Shown: in pieces, positions 36,001 through 49,559 of the stretch
How the letters are laid out: each line of letters opens with the position of its first letter
Position numbering within the stretch: position 1 is the first letter of the stretch
Assembly: GCF_900700375.1 (NCBI RefSeq)
Contig: NW_021629689.1
Coordinates: forward strand, 1 to 64,000
Reading direction: 5' to 3'
Length of the DNA: 64,000 nt
DNA from: Denticeps clupeoides
Taxonomy: Eukaryota > Chordata > Actinopteri > Clupeiformes > Denticipitidae
Notes under the pieces: model-generated
Seen by the model: only the letters and a program-made list of their open reading frames with translations
Database searches by the model: none
What the model was told of the DNA's origin: nothing
Program-made: the position numbers and the translations under genes

Positions 36001-39000
36001 AAGTACTAACCAGGCCCAAGCCTTCTTAGCTTCCGAGATCAGACGAGACCGGGCGTTCTTGGGCTGGTATGGCCGTAAGCAATCTCTGCTTGAAAATCTT
36101 GGACTTTAAACAACCTAGGCTTGAAAACATATCACAGAGTGAAAATACCTCTTAACTTACTTTAGAAAAAAACTAACAAAGCGATGCAAAAAAACTTCAT
36201 TTTAAAAAGTTTTTCAACAGTTAAAGCTTACAGCACCTGGTATTCCCAGGAGGTCTCCCATCCAAGTACTAACCAGGCCCAAGCCTTCTTAGCTTCCGAG
36301 ATCAGACGAGACCGGGCGTTCTTGGGCTGGTATGGCCGTAAGCAATCTCTGCTTGAAAATCTTGGACTTTAAACAACCTAGGCTTGAAAACATATCACAG
36401 AGTGAAAATACCTCTTAACTTACTTTAGAAAAAAACTAACAAAGCGATGCAAAAAAACTTCATTTTAAAAAGTTTTTCAACAGTTAAAGCTTACAGCACC
36501 TGGTATTCCCAGGAGGTCTCCCATCCAAGTACTAACCAGGCCCAAGCCTTCTTAGCTTCCGAGATCAGACGAGACCGGGCGTTCTTGGGCTGGTATGGCC
36601 GTAAGCAATCTCTGCTTGAAAATCTTGGACTTTAAACAACCTAGGCTTGAAAACATATCACAGAGTGAAAATACCTCTTAACTTACTTTAGAAAAAAACT
36701 AACAAAGCGATGCAAAAAAACTTCATTTAAAAAGTTTTTCAACAGTTAAAGCTTACAGCACCTGGTATTCCCAGGAGGTCTCCCATCCAAGTACTAACCA
36801 GGCCCAAGCCTTCTTAGCTTCCGAGATCAGACGAGACCGGGCGTTCTTGGGCTGGTATGGCCGTAAGCAATCTCTGCTTGAAAATCTTGGACTTTAAACA
36901 ACCTAGGCTTGAAAACATATCACAGAGTGAAAATACCTCTTAACTTACTTTAGAAAAAACTAACAAAGCGATGCAAAAAAACTTCATTTTAAAAAGTTTT
37001 TCAACAGTTAAAGCTTACAGCACCTGGTATTCCCAGGAGGTCTCCCATCCAAGTACTAACCAGGCCCAAGCCTTCTTAGCTTCCGAGATCAGACTAAGAC
37101 CGGGCGTTCTTGGGCTGGTATGGCAGTAAGCAATCTCTGCTTGAAAATCTTGGACTTTAAACAACCTAGGCTTGAAAACATATCACAGAGTGAAAATACC
37201 TCTTAACTTACTTTAGAAAAAAACTAACAAAGCGATGCAAAAAAACTTCATTTTAAAATGTTTTTCAACAGTTAAAGCTTACAGCACCTGGCATTCCCAG
37301 GAGGTCTCCCATCCAAGTACTAACCAGGCCCAAGCCTTCTTAGCTTCCGAGATCAGACGAGACCGGGCGTTCTTGGGCTGGTATGGCCGTAAGCAATCTC
37401 TGCCTTGAAAATCTTGGACTTTAAACAACCTAGGCTTGAAAACATATCACAGAGTGAAAATACCTCTTAACTTACTTTAGAAAAAACTAACAAAGCGATG
37501 CAGAAAAACTTCATTTTAAAAGATTTTCAACAGTTAAAGCTTACAGCACCTGGCATTCCCAGGAGGTCTCCCATCCAAGTACTAACCAGGCCCAAGCCTT
37601 CTTAGCTTCCGAGATCAGACGAGGCCGGGCGTTCTTGGGCTGGTATGGCCGTAAGCAATCTCTGCACTAAATTCTTGGACTTTAAACAACCTAGGCTTGA
37701 AAACATATCACAGAGTGAAAATACCTCTTAACTTACTTTAGAAAAAACTAACAAAGCGATGCAGAAAAACTTCATTTTAAAAGATTTTCAACAGATAAAG
37801 CTTACAGCACCTGGTATTCCCAGGAGGTCTCCCATCCAAGTACTAACCAGGCACAAGCCTTCTTAGCTTCCGAGATCAGACGAGACCGGGCTTTCTTGGG
37901 CTGGTGTGGTCGTAAGCAGTCACTGCTTGAAAATCTTGGACTTTAAACAACCTAGGCTTGAAAACATATCACAGAGTGAAAATATCTCTTAACTTACTTT
38001 AGAAAAAAACTAACAAAGCAATGCAAGAAAACTTCATTTTAAAAAGTTTTTCAACAGTTAAAGCTTACAGCACCTGGCATTCCCAGGAGGTCTCCCATCC
38101 AAGTACTAACCAGGCCCAAGCCTTCTTAGCTTCCGAGATCAGACGAGACCGGGCGTTCTTGGGCTGGTATGGCCGTAAGCAATCTCTGCTTGAAAATCTT
38201 GGACTTTAAACAACCTAGGCTTGAAAACATATCACAGAGTGAAAATACCTCTTAACTTACTTTAGAAAAAAACTAACAAAGCGATGCAAAAAAACTTCAT
38301 TTTAAAAAGTTTTTCAACAGTTAAAGCTTACAGCACCTGGTATTCCCAGGAGGTCTCCCATCCAAGTACTAACCAGGCCCAAGCCTTCTTAGCTTCCGAG
38401 ATCAGACGAGACCGGGCGTTCTTGGGCTGGTATGGCCGTAAGCAATCTCTGCTTGAAAATCTTGGACTTTAAACAACCTAGGCTTGAAAACATATCACAG
38501 AGTGAAAATACCTCTTAACTTACTTTAGAAAAAAACTAACAAAGCGATGCAAAAAAACTTCATTTTAAAAAGTTTTTCAACAGTTAAAGCTTACAGCACC
38601 TGGTATTCCCAGGAGGTCTCCCATCCAAGTACTAACCAGGCCCAAGCCTTCTTAGCTTCCGAGATCAGACGAGACCGGGCGTTCTTGGGCTGGTATGGCC
38701 GTAAGCAATCTCTGCTTGAAAATCTTGGACTTTAAACAACCTAGGCTTGAAAACATATCACAGAGTGAAAATACCTCTTAACTTACTTTAGAAAAAAACT
38801 AACAAAGCGATGCAAAAAAACTTCATTTTAAAAAGTTTTTCAACAGTTAAAGCTTACAGCACCTGGTATTCCCAGGAGGTCTCCCATCCAAGTACTAACC
38901 AGGCCCAAGCCTTCTTAGCTTCCGAGATCAGACGAGACCGGGCGTTCTTGGGCTGGTATGGCCGTAAGCAATCTCTGCTTGAAAATCTTGGACTTTAAAC

Positions 39001-42000
39001 AACCTAGGCTTGAAAACATATCACAGAGTGAAAATACCTCTTAACTTACTTTAGAAAAAAACTAACAAAGCGATGCAAAAAAACTTCATTTTAAAAAGTT
39101 TTTCAACAGTTAAAGCTTACAGCACCTGGTATTCCCAGGAGGGCTCCCATCCAAGTACTAACCAGGCCCAAGCCTTCTTAGCTTCCGAGATCAGACGAGA
39201 CCGGGCGTTCTTGGGCTGGTATGGCCGTAAGCAATCTCTGCTTGAAAATCTTGGACTTTAAACAACCTAGGCTTGAAAACATATCACAGAGTGAAAATAC
39301 CTCTTAACTTACTTTAGAAAAAAAACTAACAAAGCGATGCAAAAAAACTTCATTTTAAAAAGTTTTTCAACAGTTAAAGCTTACAGCACCTGACATTCCC
39401 AGGAGGTCTCCCATCCAAGTACTAACCAGGCCAAAGCCTTCTTAGCTTCCGAGATCAGACGAGACCGGGCGTTCTTGGGCTGGTATGGCCGTAAGCAATC
39501 TCTGCTTGAAAATCTTGGACTTTAAACAACCTAGGCTTGAAAAACATATCACAGAGTGAAAATACCTCTTAACTTACTTTAGAAAAAACTAACAAAGCGA
39601 TGCAAAAAAACTTCATTTTAAAAGTTTTTCAACAGTTAAAGCTTACAGCACCTGGTATTCCCAGGAGGTCTCCCATCCAAGTACTAACCAGGCCCAAGCC
39701 TTCTTAGCTTCCGAGATCAGACGAGACCGGGCGTTCTTGGGCTGGTATGGCCGTAAGCAATCTCTGCTTGAAAATCTTGGACTTTAAACAACCTAGGCTT
39801 GAAAACATATCACAGAGTGAAAATACCTCTTAACTTACTTTAGAAAAAAACTAACAAAGCGATGCAAAAAAACTTCATTTTAAAAAGTTTTTCAACAGTT
39901 AAAGCTTACAGCACCTGGTATTCCCAGGAGGTCTCCCATCCAAGTACTAACCAGGCCCAAGCCTTCTTAGCTTCCGAGATCAGACGAGACCGGGCGTTCT
40001 TGGGCTGGTATGGCCGTAAGCAATCTCTGCTTGAAAATCTTGGACTTTAAACAACCTAGGCTTGAAAACATATCACAGAGTGAAAATACCTCTTAACTTA
40101 CTTTAGAAAAAAACTAACAAAGCGATGCAAAAAAACTTCATTTTAAAAAGTTTTTCAACAGTTAAAGCTTACAGCACCTGACATTCCCAGGAGGTCTCCC
40201 ATCCAAGTACTAACCAGGCCCAAGCCTACTTAGCTTCTGAGATCAGACGAGACCGGGCTTTCTTGGGCTGGTATGGCCGTAAGCAATCTCTGCTTGAAAA
40301 TCTTGGACTTTAAACAACCTAGGCTTGAAAACATATCACAGATTGAAAATACCTCTTAACTTACTTTAGAAAAAAACTAACAAAGCGATGCAAAAAAACT
40401 TCATTTTAAAAAGTTTTTCAACAGTTAAAGCTTACAACACCTGGCATTCCCAGGAGGTCTCCCATCCAAGTACTAACCAGGCCCAAGCCTTCTTAGCTTC
40501 CGAGATCAGACGAGACCGGGCGTTCCTGGGCTGGTATGGCTGTAAGCAATCTCTGCTTGAAAATCTTGGACTTTAAACAACCTAGGCTTGAAAACATATC
40601 ACAGAGTGAAAATACCTCTTAACTTACTTTAGAAAAAACTAACAAAGCGATGCAAAAAAACTTCATTTTAAAAAGTTTTTCAACAGTTAAAGCTTACAGC
40701 ACCTGGTATTCCCAGGAGGTCTCCCATCCAAGTACTAACCAGGCCCAAGCCTTCTTAGCTTCCGAGATCAGACGAGACCGGGCGTTCTTGGGCTGGTATG
40801 GCCGTAAGCAATCTCTGCTTGAAAATCTTGGACTTTAAACAACCTAGGCTTGAAAACATATCACAGAGTGAAAATACCTCTTAACTTACTTTAGAAAAAA
40901 ACTAACAAAGCGATGCAAAAAAACTTCATTTAAAAAGTTTTTCAACAGTTAAAGCTTACAGCACCTGGTATTCCCAGGAGGTCTCCCATCCAAGTACTAA
41001 CCAGGCCCAAGCCTTCTTAGCTTCCGAGATCAGACGAGACCGGGCGTTCTTGGGCTGGTATGGCCGTAAGCAATCTCTGCTTGAAAATCTTGGACTTTAA
41101 ACAACCTAGGCTTGAAAACATATCACAGAGTGAAAATACCTCTTAACTTACTTTAGAAAAAACTAACAAAGCGATGCAAAAAAACTTCATTTTAAAAAGT
41201 TTTTCAACAGTTAAAGCTTACAAGCACCTGGTATTCCCAGGAGGTCTCCCATCCAAGTACTAACCAGGCCCAAGCCTTCTTAGCTTCCGAGATCAGACGA
41301 GACCGGGCGTTCTTGGGCTGGTATGGCAGTAAGCAATCTCTGCTTGAAAATCTTGGACTTTAAACAACCTAGGCTTGAAAACATATCACAGAGTGAAAAT
41401 ACCTCTTAACTTACTTTAGAAAAAAACTAACAAAGCGATGCAAAAAAACTTCATTTTAAAATGTTTTTCAACAGTTAAAGCTTACAGCACCTGGCATTCC
41501 CTAGGAGGTCTCCCATCCAAGTACTAACCAGGCCCAAGCCTTCTTAGCTTCCGAGATCAGACGAGACCGGGCGTTCTTGGGCTGGTATGGCCGTAAGCAA
41601 TCTCTGCTTGAAAATCTTGGACTTTAAACAACCTAGGCTTGAAAACATATCACAGAGTGAAAATACCTCTTAACTTACTTTAGAAAAAACTAACAAAGCG
41701 ATGCAAAAAAACTTCATTTTAAAAAGTTTTTCAACAGTTAAAGCTTACAGCACCTGGTATTCCCAGGAGGTCTCCCATCCAAGTACTAACCAGGCCCAAG
41801 CCTTCTTAGCTTCCGAGATCAGACGAGACCGGGCGTTCTTGGGCTGGTATGGCCGTAAGCAAGTCTCTGCTTGAAAATCTTGGACTTTAAACAACCTAGG
41901 CTTGAAAACATATCACAGAGTGAAAATACCTCTTAACTTACTTTAGAAAAAAACTAACAAAGCGATGCAAAAAAACTTCATTTTAAAAAGTTTTTCAACA

Positions 42001-43979
42001 GTTAAAGCTTACAGCACCTGGCATTCCCAGGAGGTCTCCCATCCAAGTACTAACCAGGCCCAAGCCTTCTTAGCTTCCGAGATCAGACGAGACCGGGCGT
42101 TCTTGGGCTGGTATGGCCGTAAGCAATCTCTGCTTGAAAATCTTGGACTTTAAACAACCTAGGCTTGAAAACATATCACAGAGTGAAAATACCTCTTAAC
42201 TTACTTTAGAAAAAAACTAACAAAGCGAAGCAAGAAAACTTCATTTTAAAAAGTTTTTCAACAGTTAAAGCTTACAGCACCTGGCATTCCCAGGAGGTCT
42301 CCCATCCAAGTACTAACCAGGCCCAAGCCTTCTTAGCTTCCGAGATCAGACGAGACCGGGCGTTCTTGGGCTGGTATGGCCGTAAGCAATCTCTGCTTGA
42401 AAATCTTGGACTTTAAACAACCTAGGCTTGAAAACATATCACAGAGTGAAAATACCTCTTAACTTACTTTAGAAAAAAACTAACAAAGCGATGCAAAAAA
42501 AATTCATTTTAAAAAGTTTTTCAACAGATAAAGCTTACAGCACCTGGCATTCCCAGGAGGTCTCCCATCCAAGTACTAACCAGGCCCAAGCCTTCTTAGC
42601 TTCCGAGATCAGACGAGACCGGGCGTTCTTGGGCTGGTATGGCCGTAAGCAATCTCTGCTTGAAAATCTTGGACTTTAAACAACCTAGGCTTGAAAACAT
42701 ATCACAGAGTGAAAATACCTCTTAACTTACTTTAGAAAAAAACTAACAAAGCGATGCAAAAAAACTTCATTTTAAAAAGTTTTTCAACAGTTAAAGCTTA
42801 CAGCACCTGGTATTCCCAGGAGGTCTCCCATCCAAGTACTAACCAGGCCCAAGCCTTCTTAGCTTCCGAGATCAGACGAGACCGGGCGTTCTTGGGCTGG
42901 TATGGCTGTAAGCAATCTCTGCTTGAAAATCTTGGACTTTAAACAACCTAGTCTTGAAAACATATCACAGAGTGAAAATACCTCTTAACTTACTTTAGAA
43001 AAAAACTAACAAAGCGATGCAAAAAAACTTCATTTTAAAAAGTTTTTCAACAGTTAAAGCTTACAGCAACTGACATTCCCAGGAGGTCTCCCATCCAAGT
43101 ACTAACCAGGCCCAAACCTTCTTAGCTTCTGAGATCAGACGAGACCGGGCGTTCTTGGGCTGGTATGGCCGTAAGCAATCTCTTCTTAAAATCTTGGACT
43201 TTAAACAACCTAGGCTTAAAAACATATCACAGAGTGAAAATACCTCTTAACTTACTTTAGAAAAAACTAACAAAGCGATGCAAAAAAACTTCATTTTAAA
43301 AAGTTTTTCAACAGTTATAGCTTACAGCACCTGGCATTCCCAGGAGGTCTCACATCCAAGTACTAACCAGACCCAAGCCTTCTTAGCTTCCGAGATCAGA
43401 CGTTCTTGGGCTGGTATGGCCGTAAGCAATTGCTGCTTGAAAATCTTGGACTTTAAACAACCTAGGCTTGAAAACAAATCACAGAGTGAAAATACCTCTT
43501 AACTTACTTTAGAAAAAAACTAACAAAGCGATGCAAAAAAACTTCATTTTAAAAAGTTTTTCAACAGTTAAAGCTTACAGCACCTGACATTCACAGGAGG
43601 TCTCCCATCCAAGTACTAACCAATCCCAAGCCTACTTAGCTTCTGAGATCAGACGAGACCGGGCTTTCTTGGGCTGGTATGGCCGTAAGCAATCTCTGCT
43701 TGAAAATCTTGGACTTTAAACAACCTAGGCTTGAAAACATATCACAGATTGAAAATACCTTTTAACTTACTTTAGAAAAAAACTAACAAAGCGATGCAAA
43801 AAAACTTCATTTTAAAAAGTTTTTCAACAGTTAAAGCTTACAACACCTGGCATTCCCAGGAGGTCTCCCATCCAAGTACTAACCAGGCCCAAGCCTTCTT
43901 AGCTTCCGAGATCAGATAAGACCGGGCGTTCTTGGGCTGGTATGGGCGTAAGCAATCTCTGCTTGAAAATCTTGGACTT
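33009..43979 (-). rRNA. 5S rRNA gene array, segment 3 (42 near-complete genes)
   Basis: Minus-strand genes with lowest coordinates 33079, 33342, 33604, 33863, 34126, 34389 (117 nt), 34651, 34913, 35175, 35436, 35699 (119), 35963, 36226, 36489, 36751, 37013 (119), 37277, 37539, 37800, 38063, 38326, 38589, 38852, 39115, 39379, 39641, 39904, 40167, 40430, 40692, 40954, 41216 (119), 41480 (119), 41743, 42007, 42270, 42533, 42796, 43059, 43320 (108), 43573, 43836. The first eight track the right flank of ERV copy 1. From about 36200 units approach the consensus of the homogeneous array, with 38284-39115 nearly perfect. Multi-unit repeats: 36489-37277 recurs as 40692-41480 (16 units), 35436-35699 as 37800-38063 (9 units), and 40167-40430 as 43573-43836 (13 units). 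Confidence 0.95.
43320..43427 (-). pseudogene. 5S gene with a 10-nt internal deletion
   Basis: A 10-nt deletion between 43401 and 43402 removes helix III sequence near the 5' third of the gene. The remaining sequence is near consensus. Confidence 0.75.
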
Positions 43980-43988
43980 GTTGTAAGC
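43980..43988 (+). pseudogene. 3' terminal remnant of a plus-strand 5S gene at the inversion breakpoint
   Basis: GTTGTAAGC corresponds to the last nine bases of the gene (consensus GCTGTAAGC). It joins directly to the promoter-side spacer of the minus-strand gene at 43836-43953. This is the first sequence of the inverted block. Confidence 0.75.
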
Positions 43989-45184
43989 TTTAACTGTTGA
44001 AAAACTTTTTAAATTGAAGTTTTTTTGCATCGCTTTGTAAGTTTTTTTCTAAAGTAAGTTAAGAGGTATTTTCACTCTGTGATATGTTTTCAAGCCTAGG
44101 TTGTTTAAAGTCCAAGATTTTCAAGCAGAGATTGCTTACGGCCATACCAGCCCAAGAACGCCCGGTCTCGTCTGATCTCGGAAGCTAAGAAGGCTGGGCC
44201 TGGTAAGTACTTGGATGGGAGACCTCCTGGGAATACCAGGTGCTGTAAGCTTTAACTGTTGAAAAACTTTTTAAATTGAAGTTTTTTTGCATCACTTTGT
44301 TAGTTTTTTTCAAAAGTAAGTTAAGAGGTATTTTAACTCTGTGATATGTTTTTAAGGCTAGGTTGTTTAAAGTCCAAGATTTTTAAGCAGACATTGCTTA
44401 CGGCCATAACAGCCCAAGAACGCCCGGTCTCGTCTGATCTCGGAAGCTTAGAAGGCTTGGGCCTGGTTAGTACTTGGATGGGAGACCTTCTGGTAATGCC
44501 AGGTGCCGTAAGCTTTAATTGTTGAAAAACTTTTTAAAATGAAGTTTTTTTTTGCATCGCTTTGTTAGTTTTTTTCTAAAGTAAGTTAAGAGGTATTTTC
44601 ACTCTGTGATATGTTTTCAAGCCTAGGTTGTTTAAAGTCCAAGATTATCAATCAGAGGTTGCTTACGGCCATACCAGCCCAAGAACGCCTGGTCTCGTCT
44701 GATCTAGGAAGCTAAGAAGGCTTGGGCCTGGTTAGTACTTGGATGGGAGACCTCCTGGGAATGCCAGGTGCTGTAAGCTTTAACTGTTGAAAAACATTTT
44801 AAAATGAAGTTTTTTTGCATCGCTTTGTTAGTTTATTCTAAAGTGAGTTAAGAGGTATTTTCACTGTGTGATATGTTTTCATGCCTAGAATGTTTAAAGT
44901 CCAAGATTTTCAAGCAGAGATTGCTTACGGCCATACCATTCCAAGAACGCCCGGTCTCGTCTGATCTCGGAAGCTAAGAAGGCTGGGCCTGGTTAGTACT
45001 TGGATGGGAGACCTCCTGTGAATATTAGGTGCTGTAAGCTTTAACTGTTGAAAAATTTTTTAAAATCAAGTTTTTTTGCATCGCTTTGTTAGTTTTTTCC
45101 TAAAGTAAGTTAAAAGGTATTTTCACTCTGTGATATGTTTTCAAGCCTAGGGGGTTTAAAGTCCAAGATTTTCAAGCAGAGATT

Positions 45185-45295
45185 GCTTACGGCCATACCA
45201 TCCCAAGAACGCCTGGTCTCGTCTGATCTCGGAAGCTAAAAAGGCTTGGCCCTGGTTAGTACTTGGATGGGAGACCTCCTGGGAATACCAGGTGC
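45185..45295 (+). pseudogene. plus-strand 5S gene with shortened 3' end
   Basis: The GTAAGC that closes helix I is missing; GGTGC runs directly into the TTTAACTG of the spacer. Confidence 0.7.
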
Positions 45296-48200
45296 TTTAA
45301 CTGTCGAAAAAAATTTTAAATTGAGTTTTTTTTGCATCGCTTTGTTAGTTTTTTTCTAAAGTAAGTTAAGAGGTATTTTCACTCCGTGATATGTTTTCAA
45401 GCCTAGGTTTTTTAAAGTCCAAGATTTTCAAGCAGAGATTGCTTATGGCCATACCAGCCCAAGAACGCCCGGTCTCGTCTGATCTCGGAAGCTAAGAAGG
45501 CTTGGGCCTGGTTAGTACTTGGATGGGAGACCTCCTGGAAATGCCAGGGGCTGTAAGGTTTAACTGTTAAAAAAACTTTTTAAAATGAAGTTTTTTTGCA
45601 TCGCTTTGTTAGTTTTTTTCTAAAGTAAGTTAAGAGGTATTTTCACTCTGTGATATGTTTTCAAGCCTAGGTTGTTTAAAGTCCAAGATTTATCAAGCAG
45701 AGATTGCTTACGGCCATACCAGCCCAAGAACGCCTGGTCTCGTCTGATCTCGGAAGCTAAGAAGGCTTGGGCCTGGTTAGTACTTGGATGGGAGACCTCC
45801 TTGGAATGCCATGTGCTGTAAGCTTTAACTGTTGAAAAACTTTTTAAAATGAAGTTTTTTTGCATCGCTTTGTTAGTTTTTTTCTAAAGTAAGTTAAGAG
45901 GTATTTTCACTCTGTGATATGTTTTAAGCCTAGGTTGTTTAAAGTCCAAGATTTTCAAGCAGAGATTGCTTACGGCCATACCAGTCCAAGAACGCCCGGT
46001 CTTGTCTGATCTCGGAAGCTAAGAAGGCTTGAGCCTGGTTAGTACTTGGATGGGAGAGCTCCTGTGAATACCAGGTGCTGTAAGCTTTAACTGTTGAAAA
46101 ACGTTTTAAAATGAAGTTTTTTTGCATCGCTTTGTTAGTTTTTTTCTAAAGTAAGTTAAGAGGTATTTTCACTCTGTCATATGTTTTCAAGCCTAGGTTG
46201 TTTAAAGTCCAAGATTTTCAAGCAGAGATTGCTTACGGCCATACCAGCCCAAGAATGCCCGGTCTCGTCTGATCTTGGAAGCTAAGAAGGCTGGGCCTGG
46301 TTAGTTTTTGGATGGGAGACCTCCTTGGAATGCCAGGTGCTGTAAGCTTTAACTGTTGAAAAACTTTTTAAAAGGAAGTTTTTTTGCATCGCTTTGTTAG
46401 TTTTTTTCTAAAGTAAGTTATAAGGTATTTTCAGTCTGTGATATGTTTTTAAGCCTAGGTTGTTTAAAGTCCAAGATTTTCAAGCAGAGATTGCTTACGG
46501 CCATACCAGCCCAAGAACGCCCGGTCTCGTCTGATCTCGGAAGCTAAGAAGGCTGGGCCTGGTTAGTACTTGGATGGGAGAGCTCCTGGGAATACCAGGT
46601 GCTGTAAGCTTTAACTGTTGAAAAACGTTTTAAAATGAAGTTTTTTTTAATCACTTTGTTAGTTTATTTCTAAAGTAAGTTAAGAGGTATTTTGACTTTG
46701 TGATATGTTTTCAAGCCTAGGTTGTTTAAAGTCCAAAATTTTCAAGTGAGATTGCTTACGGCCATACCAGCCCAAGAACGCCAGGTCTCGTCTGATCTCG
46801 GAAGCTAAGAAGGCTTGGGCCTGGTTAGTACTTGGATGGGAGACCTCTTGGGAATGCCAGGTGCTGTAAGCTTTAACTGTTGAAAAACTTTTTTAAATGA
46901 ATTTTTTTTGCATCGCTTTGTTAGTTTTTTTCTAAAGTAAGTTAAGAGGTATTTTCACTTTGTGATATGTTTTCAAGCCTAGGTTGTTTAAAGTCCAAAA
47001 TTTTCAACCATAGATTGCTTACGGTCATACCAGCCCAAGAACGCCCGGTCTCGTCTGATCTCCGAAGCTAAGAAGGCTTGTGCCTGGTTAATACTTGGAT
47101 GGGAGACCTCCTGGCAATGCCAGGTGCTGTAAGCTTTAACTGTTGAAAAACTTTTTAAAAGGAAGTTTTTTTGCATCGCTTTGTTAGTTTTTTTCTAAAT
47201 TAAGTTAAGAGGTATTTTCACTCTGTGATATGTTTTCAAGCCTAGGTTGTTTAAAGTCCAAGATTTTCAAGCAGAGATTGCTTACGGCCATACCAGCCTA
47301 AGAACGCCCGGTCTCGTCTGATCTCGGAAGCTAAGAAGGCTGGGCCTGGTTAGTACTTGGATGGGAGACCTCCTGGGAATGCCAAGTGCTGTAAGCTTTA
47401 AATGTTGAAAAACTTTTTAAAATGAAGTTTTTTGCATCGCTTTGTTAGTTTTTTTTCTAAAGTGAGTTAAGAGGTATTTTCACTCTGTGATATGTTTTCA
47501 AGCCTAGGTTGTTTAAAGTCCAAGATTTTCAAGCAGAGATTGCTTACGGCCATACCAGCCCAAGAACGCCCGGTCTCGTCTGATCTCGGAAGCTTAGAAG
47601 GCTTGGGCCTGGTTAGTACTTGGATGGGAGACCTCCTGGTAATGCCAGGTGCTGTAAGCTTTAACTGTTGAAAAACTTTTTAAAATGAAGTTTTTTTTGC
47701 ATCGCTTTGTTAGTTTTTTTCTAAAGTAAGTTAAGAGGTATTTTCACTCTGTGATATGTTTTCAAGCCTAGGTTGTTTAAAGTCCAAGATTTTCAAGAAG
47801 AGATTGCTTACGGCCATACCAGCCCAAGAACGCCCGGTCTCGTCTGATCTCGGAAGCTAAGAAGGCTTGGGCCTGGTTAGTACTTGGATGGGAGACCTCC
47901 TGGGAATACCAGGTGCTATAAGCTTTAACTGTTGAAAAACGTTTTAAAATGAAGTTTTTTTGATTCACTTTGTTAGTTTTTTTCTAAAGTAAGTTATAAG
48001 GTATTTTCACTCTGGGATATGTTTTCAGGCCTAGGTTGTTTAAAGTCCAAGATTTTCAAGCAGAGATTGCTTACGGCCATACCAGCCCAAGAACGCCCGG
48101 TCTCGTCTGATCTCGGAAACTAAGAAGGCTGGGCCTGGTTAGTACTTGGATGGGAGAGCTCCTGGGAATACCAGGTGCTGTAAGCTTTAACTGTTGAAAA

Positions 48201-49374
48201 ACGTTTTAAAATGAAGTTTTTTTTAATCACTTTGTTAGTTTTATTTCTAAAGTAAGTTAAGAGGTAATTTCACTCTGTGATATGTTTTCAAAACTAGGTT
48301 GTTTAAAAACCAAGATTATCAAGCAGTGATTGCTTACGGCCATACCAGATCAAGAACGCCCGGTCTCGTCTGATCTCGGAAGCTAAGAAGGCTGGGCCTG
48401 GTTAGTACTTGGATGGGAGACCTCCTGTGAATACCAGGTGCTGTAAGCTTTAACTGTTGAAAAACGTTTTAAAATGAAGTTTTTTTGCATCACTTTGTTA
48501 GTTTTTTTCTAAAGTAAATAAGCAGTATTTTCAATCTGTGATATGTTTTTAAGCCTAGGTTGTTTAAAGTCCAAGATTTTCAAGCAGAGATTGCTTACGG
48601 CCATACCAGCCCAAGAACGCCCGGTCTCGTCTGATTTCGGAAGCTAAGAAGGCTGGGCCTGGTTAGTACTTGGATGGGAGAGCTCCTGGGAATACCAGGT
48701 GCTGTAAGCTTTAACTGTTGAAAAACGTTTTAAAATGAAGTTTTTTTTAATCGCTTTGTTAGTTTATTTCTAAAGTAAGTTAAGAGCTATTTTGACTCTG
48801 TGATATGTTTTCAAGCCTAGGTTGTTTAAAGTCCAAATTTTCAAGCTGAGATTGCTTACGGCCATACCAGCACAAGAACGCCAGGTCTCGTCTGATCTCG
48901 GAAGCTAAGAAGGCTTGGGCCTGGTTAGTACTTGGATGGGAGACCTCCTGGGAATGCCAGGTGCTGTAAGCTTTAACTGTTGAAAAACTTTTTAAATGAA
49001 TTTTTTTTGCATCGCTTTGTTAGTTTTTTCTAAAGTAAGTTAAGAGGTATTTTCACTCTGTGATATGTTTTCAAGCCTAGGTTGTTTAAAGTCCAAGATT
49101 ATCAAGCAGAGATTGCTTACGGCCATACCAGCCCAAGAACGCCTGGTCTCGTCTGATCTCGGAAGCTAAGAAGGCTTGGGCCTGGTTAGTACTTGGATGG
49201 GAGACCTCCTGGAATGCCATGTGCTGTAAGCTTTAACTGTTGAAAACTTTTTAAAATGAAGTTTTTTGCATCGCTTTGTTAGTTTTTTTCTAAAGTAAGT
49301 TAAGAGGTATTTTCACTCTGTGATATGTTTTTAAGCCTTAGTTGTTTAAAGTCCAAGAATTTCAAGCAGAGATT

Positions 49375-49381
49375 GCTTACG
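49375..49381 (+). rRNA. 5S gene, first 7 nt before the assembly gap
   Basis: GCTTACG is preceded by a normal promoter-side spacer with TTTAAA. The remainder is hidden in the N run. Confidence 0.7.
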
Positions 49382-49559
49382 NNNNNNNNNNNNNNNNNNN
49401 NNNNNNNNNNNNNNNNNNNNNNNNNNNNNNNNNNNNNNNNNNNNNNNNNNNNNNNNNNNNNNNNNNNNNNNNNNNNNNNNNNNNNNNNNNNNNNNNNNNN
49501 NNNNNNNNNNNNNNNNNNNNNNNNNNNNNNNNNNNNNNNNNNNNNNNNNNNNNNNNNNN
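49382..49559. other. assembly gap, 178 N
   Basis: The gap joins plus-strand units on the left to minus-strand units on the right. The true sequence and length are unknown, so the right boundary of the inverted block is not supported by contiguous sequence. Confidence 0.99.

Larger units (their letters stand above)
43980..49381 (+). rRNA. 5S rRNA gene array, segment 4, inverted (20 near-complete plus-strand genes)
   Basis: The orientation flips here and genes run on the plus strand. Starts: 44134, 44396, 44661, 44923, 45185 (3' end shortened), 45441, 45706, 45968, 46231, 46493, 46754, 47017, 47280, 47542, 47806, 48069, 48332, 48593, 48854, 49115. Most are 117-118 nt. Eight copies (44134, 44923, 46231, 46493, 47280, 48069, 48332, 48593) share loss of one U in the 3' strand of helix II (GGCTGGGCC instead of GGCTTGGGCC), a subfamily mark not seen elsewhere in the window. 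46493-46754 recurs as 48593-48854 (2100 bp, eight units). Overall divergence is high, so many copies may be inactive. Confidence 0.94.
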
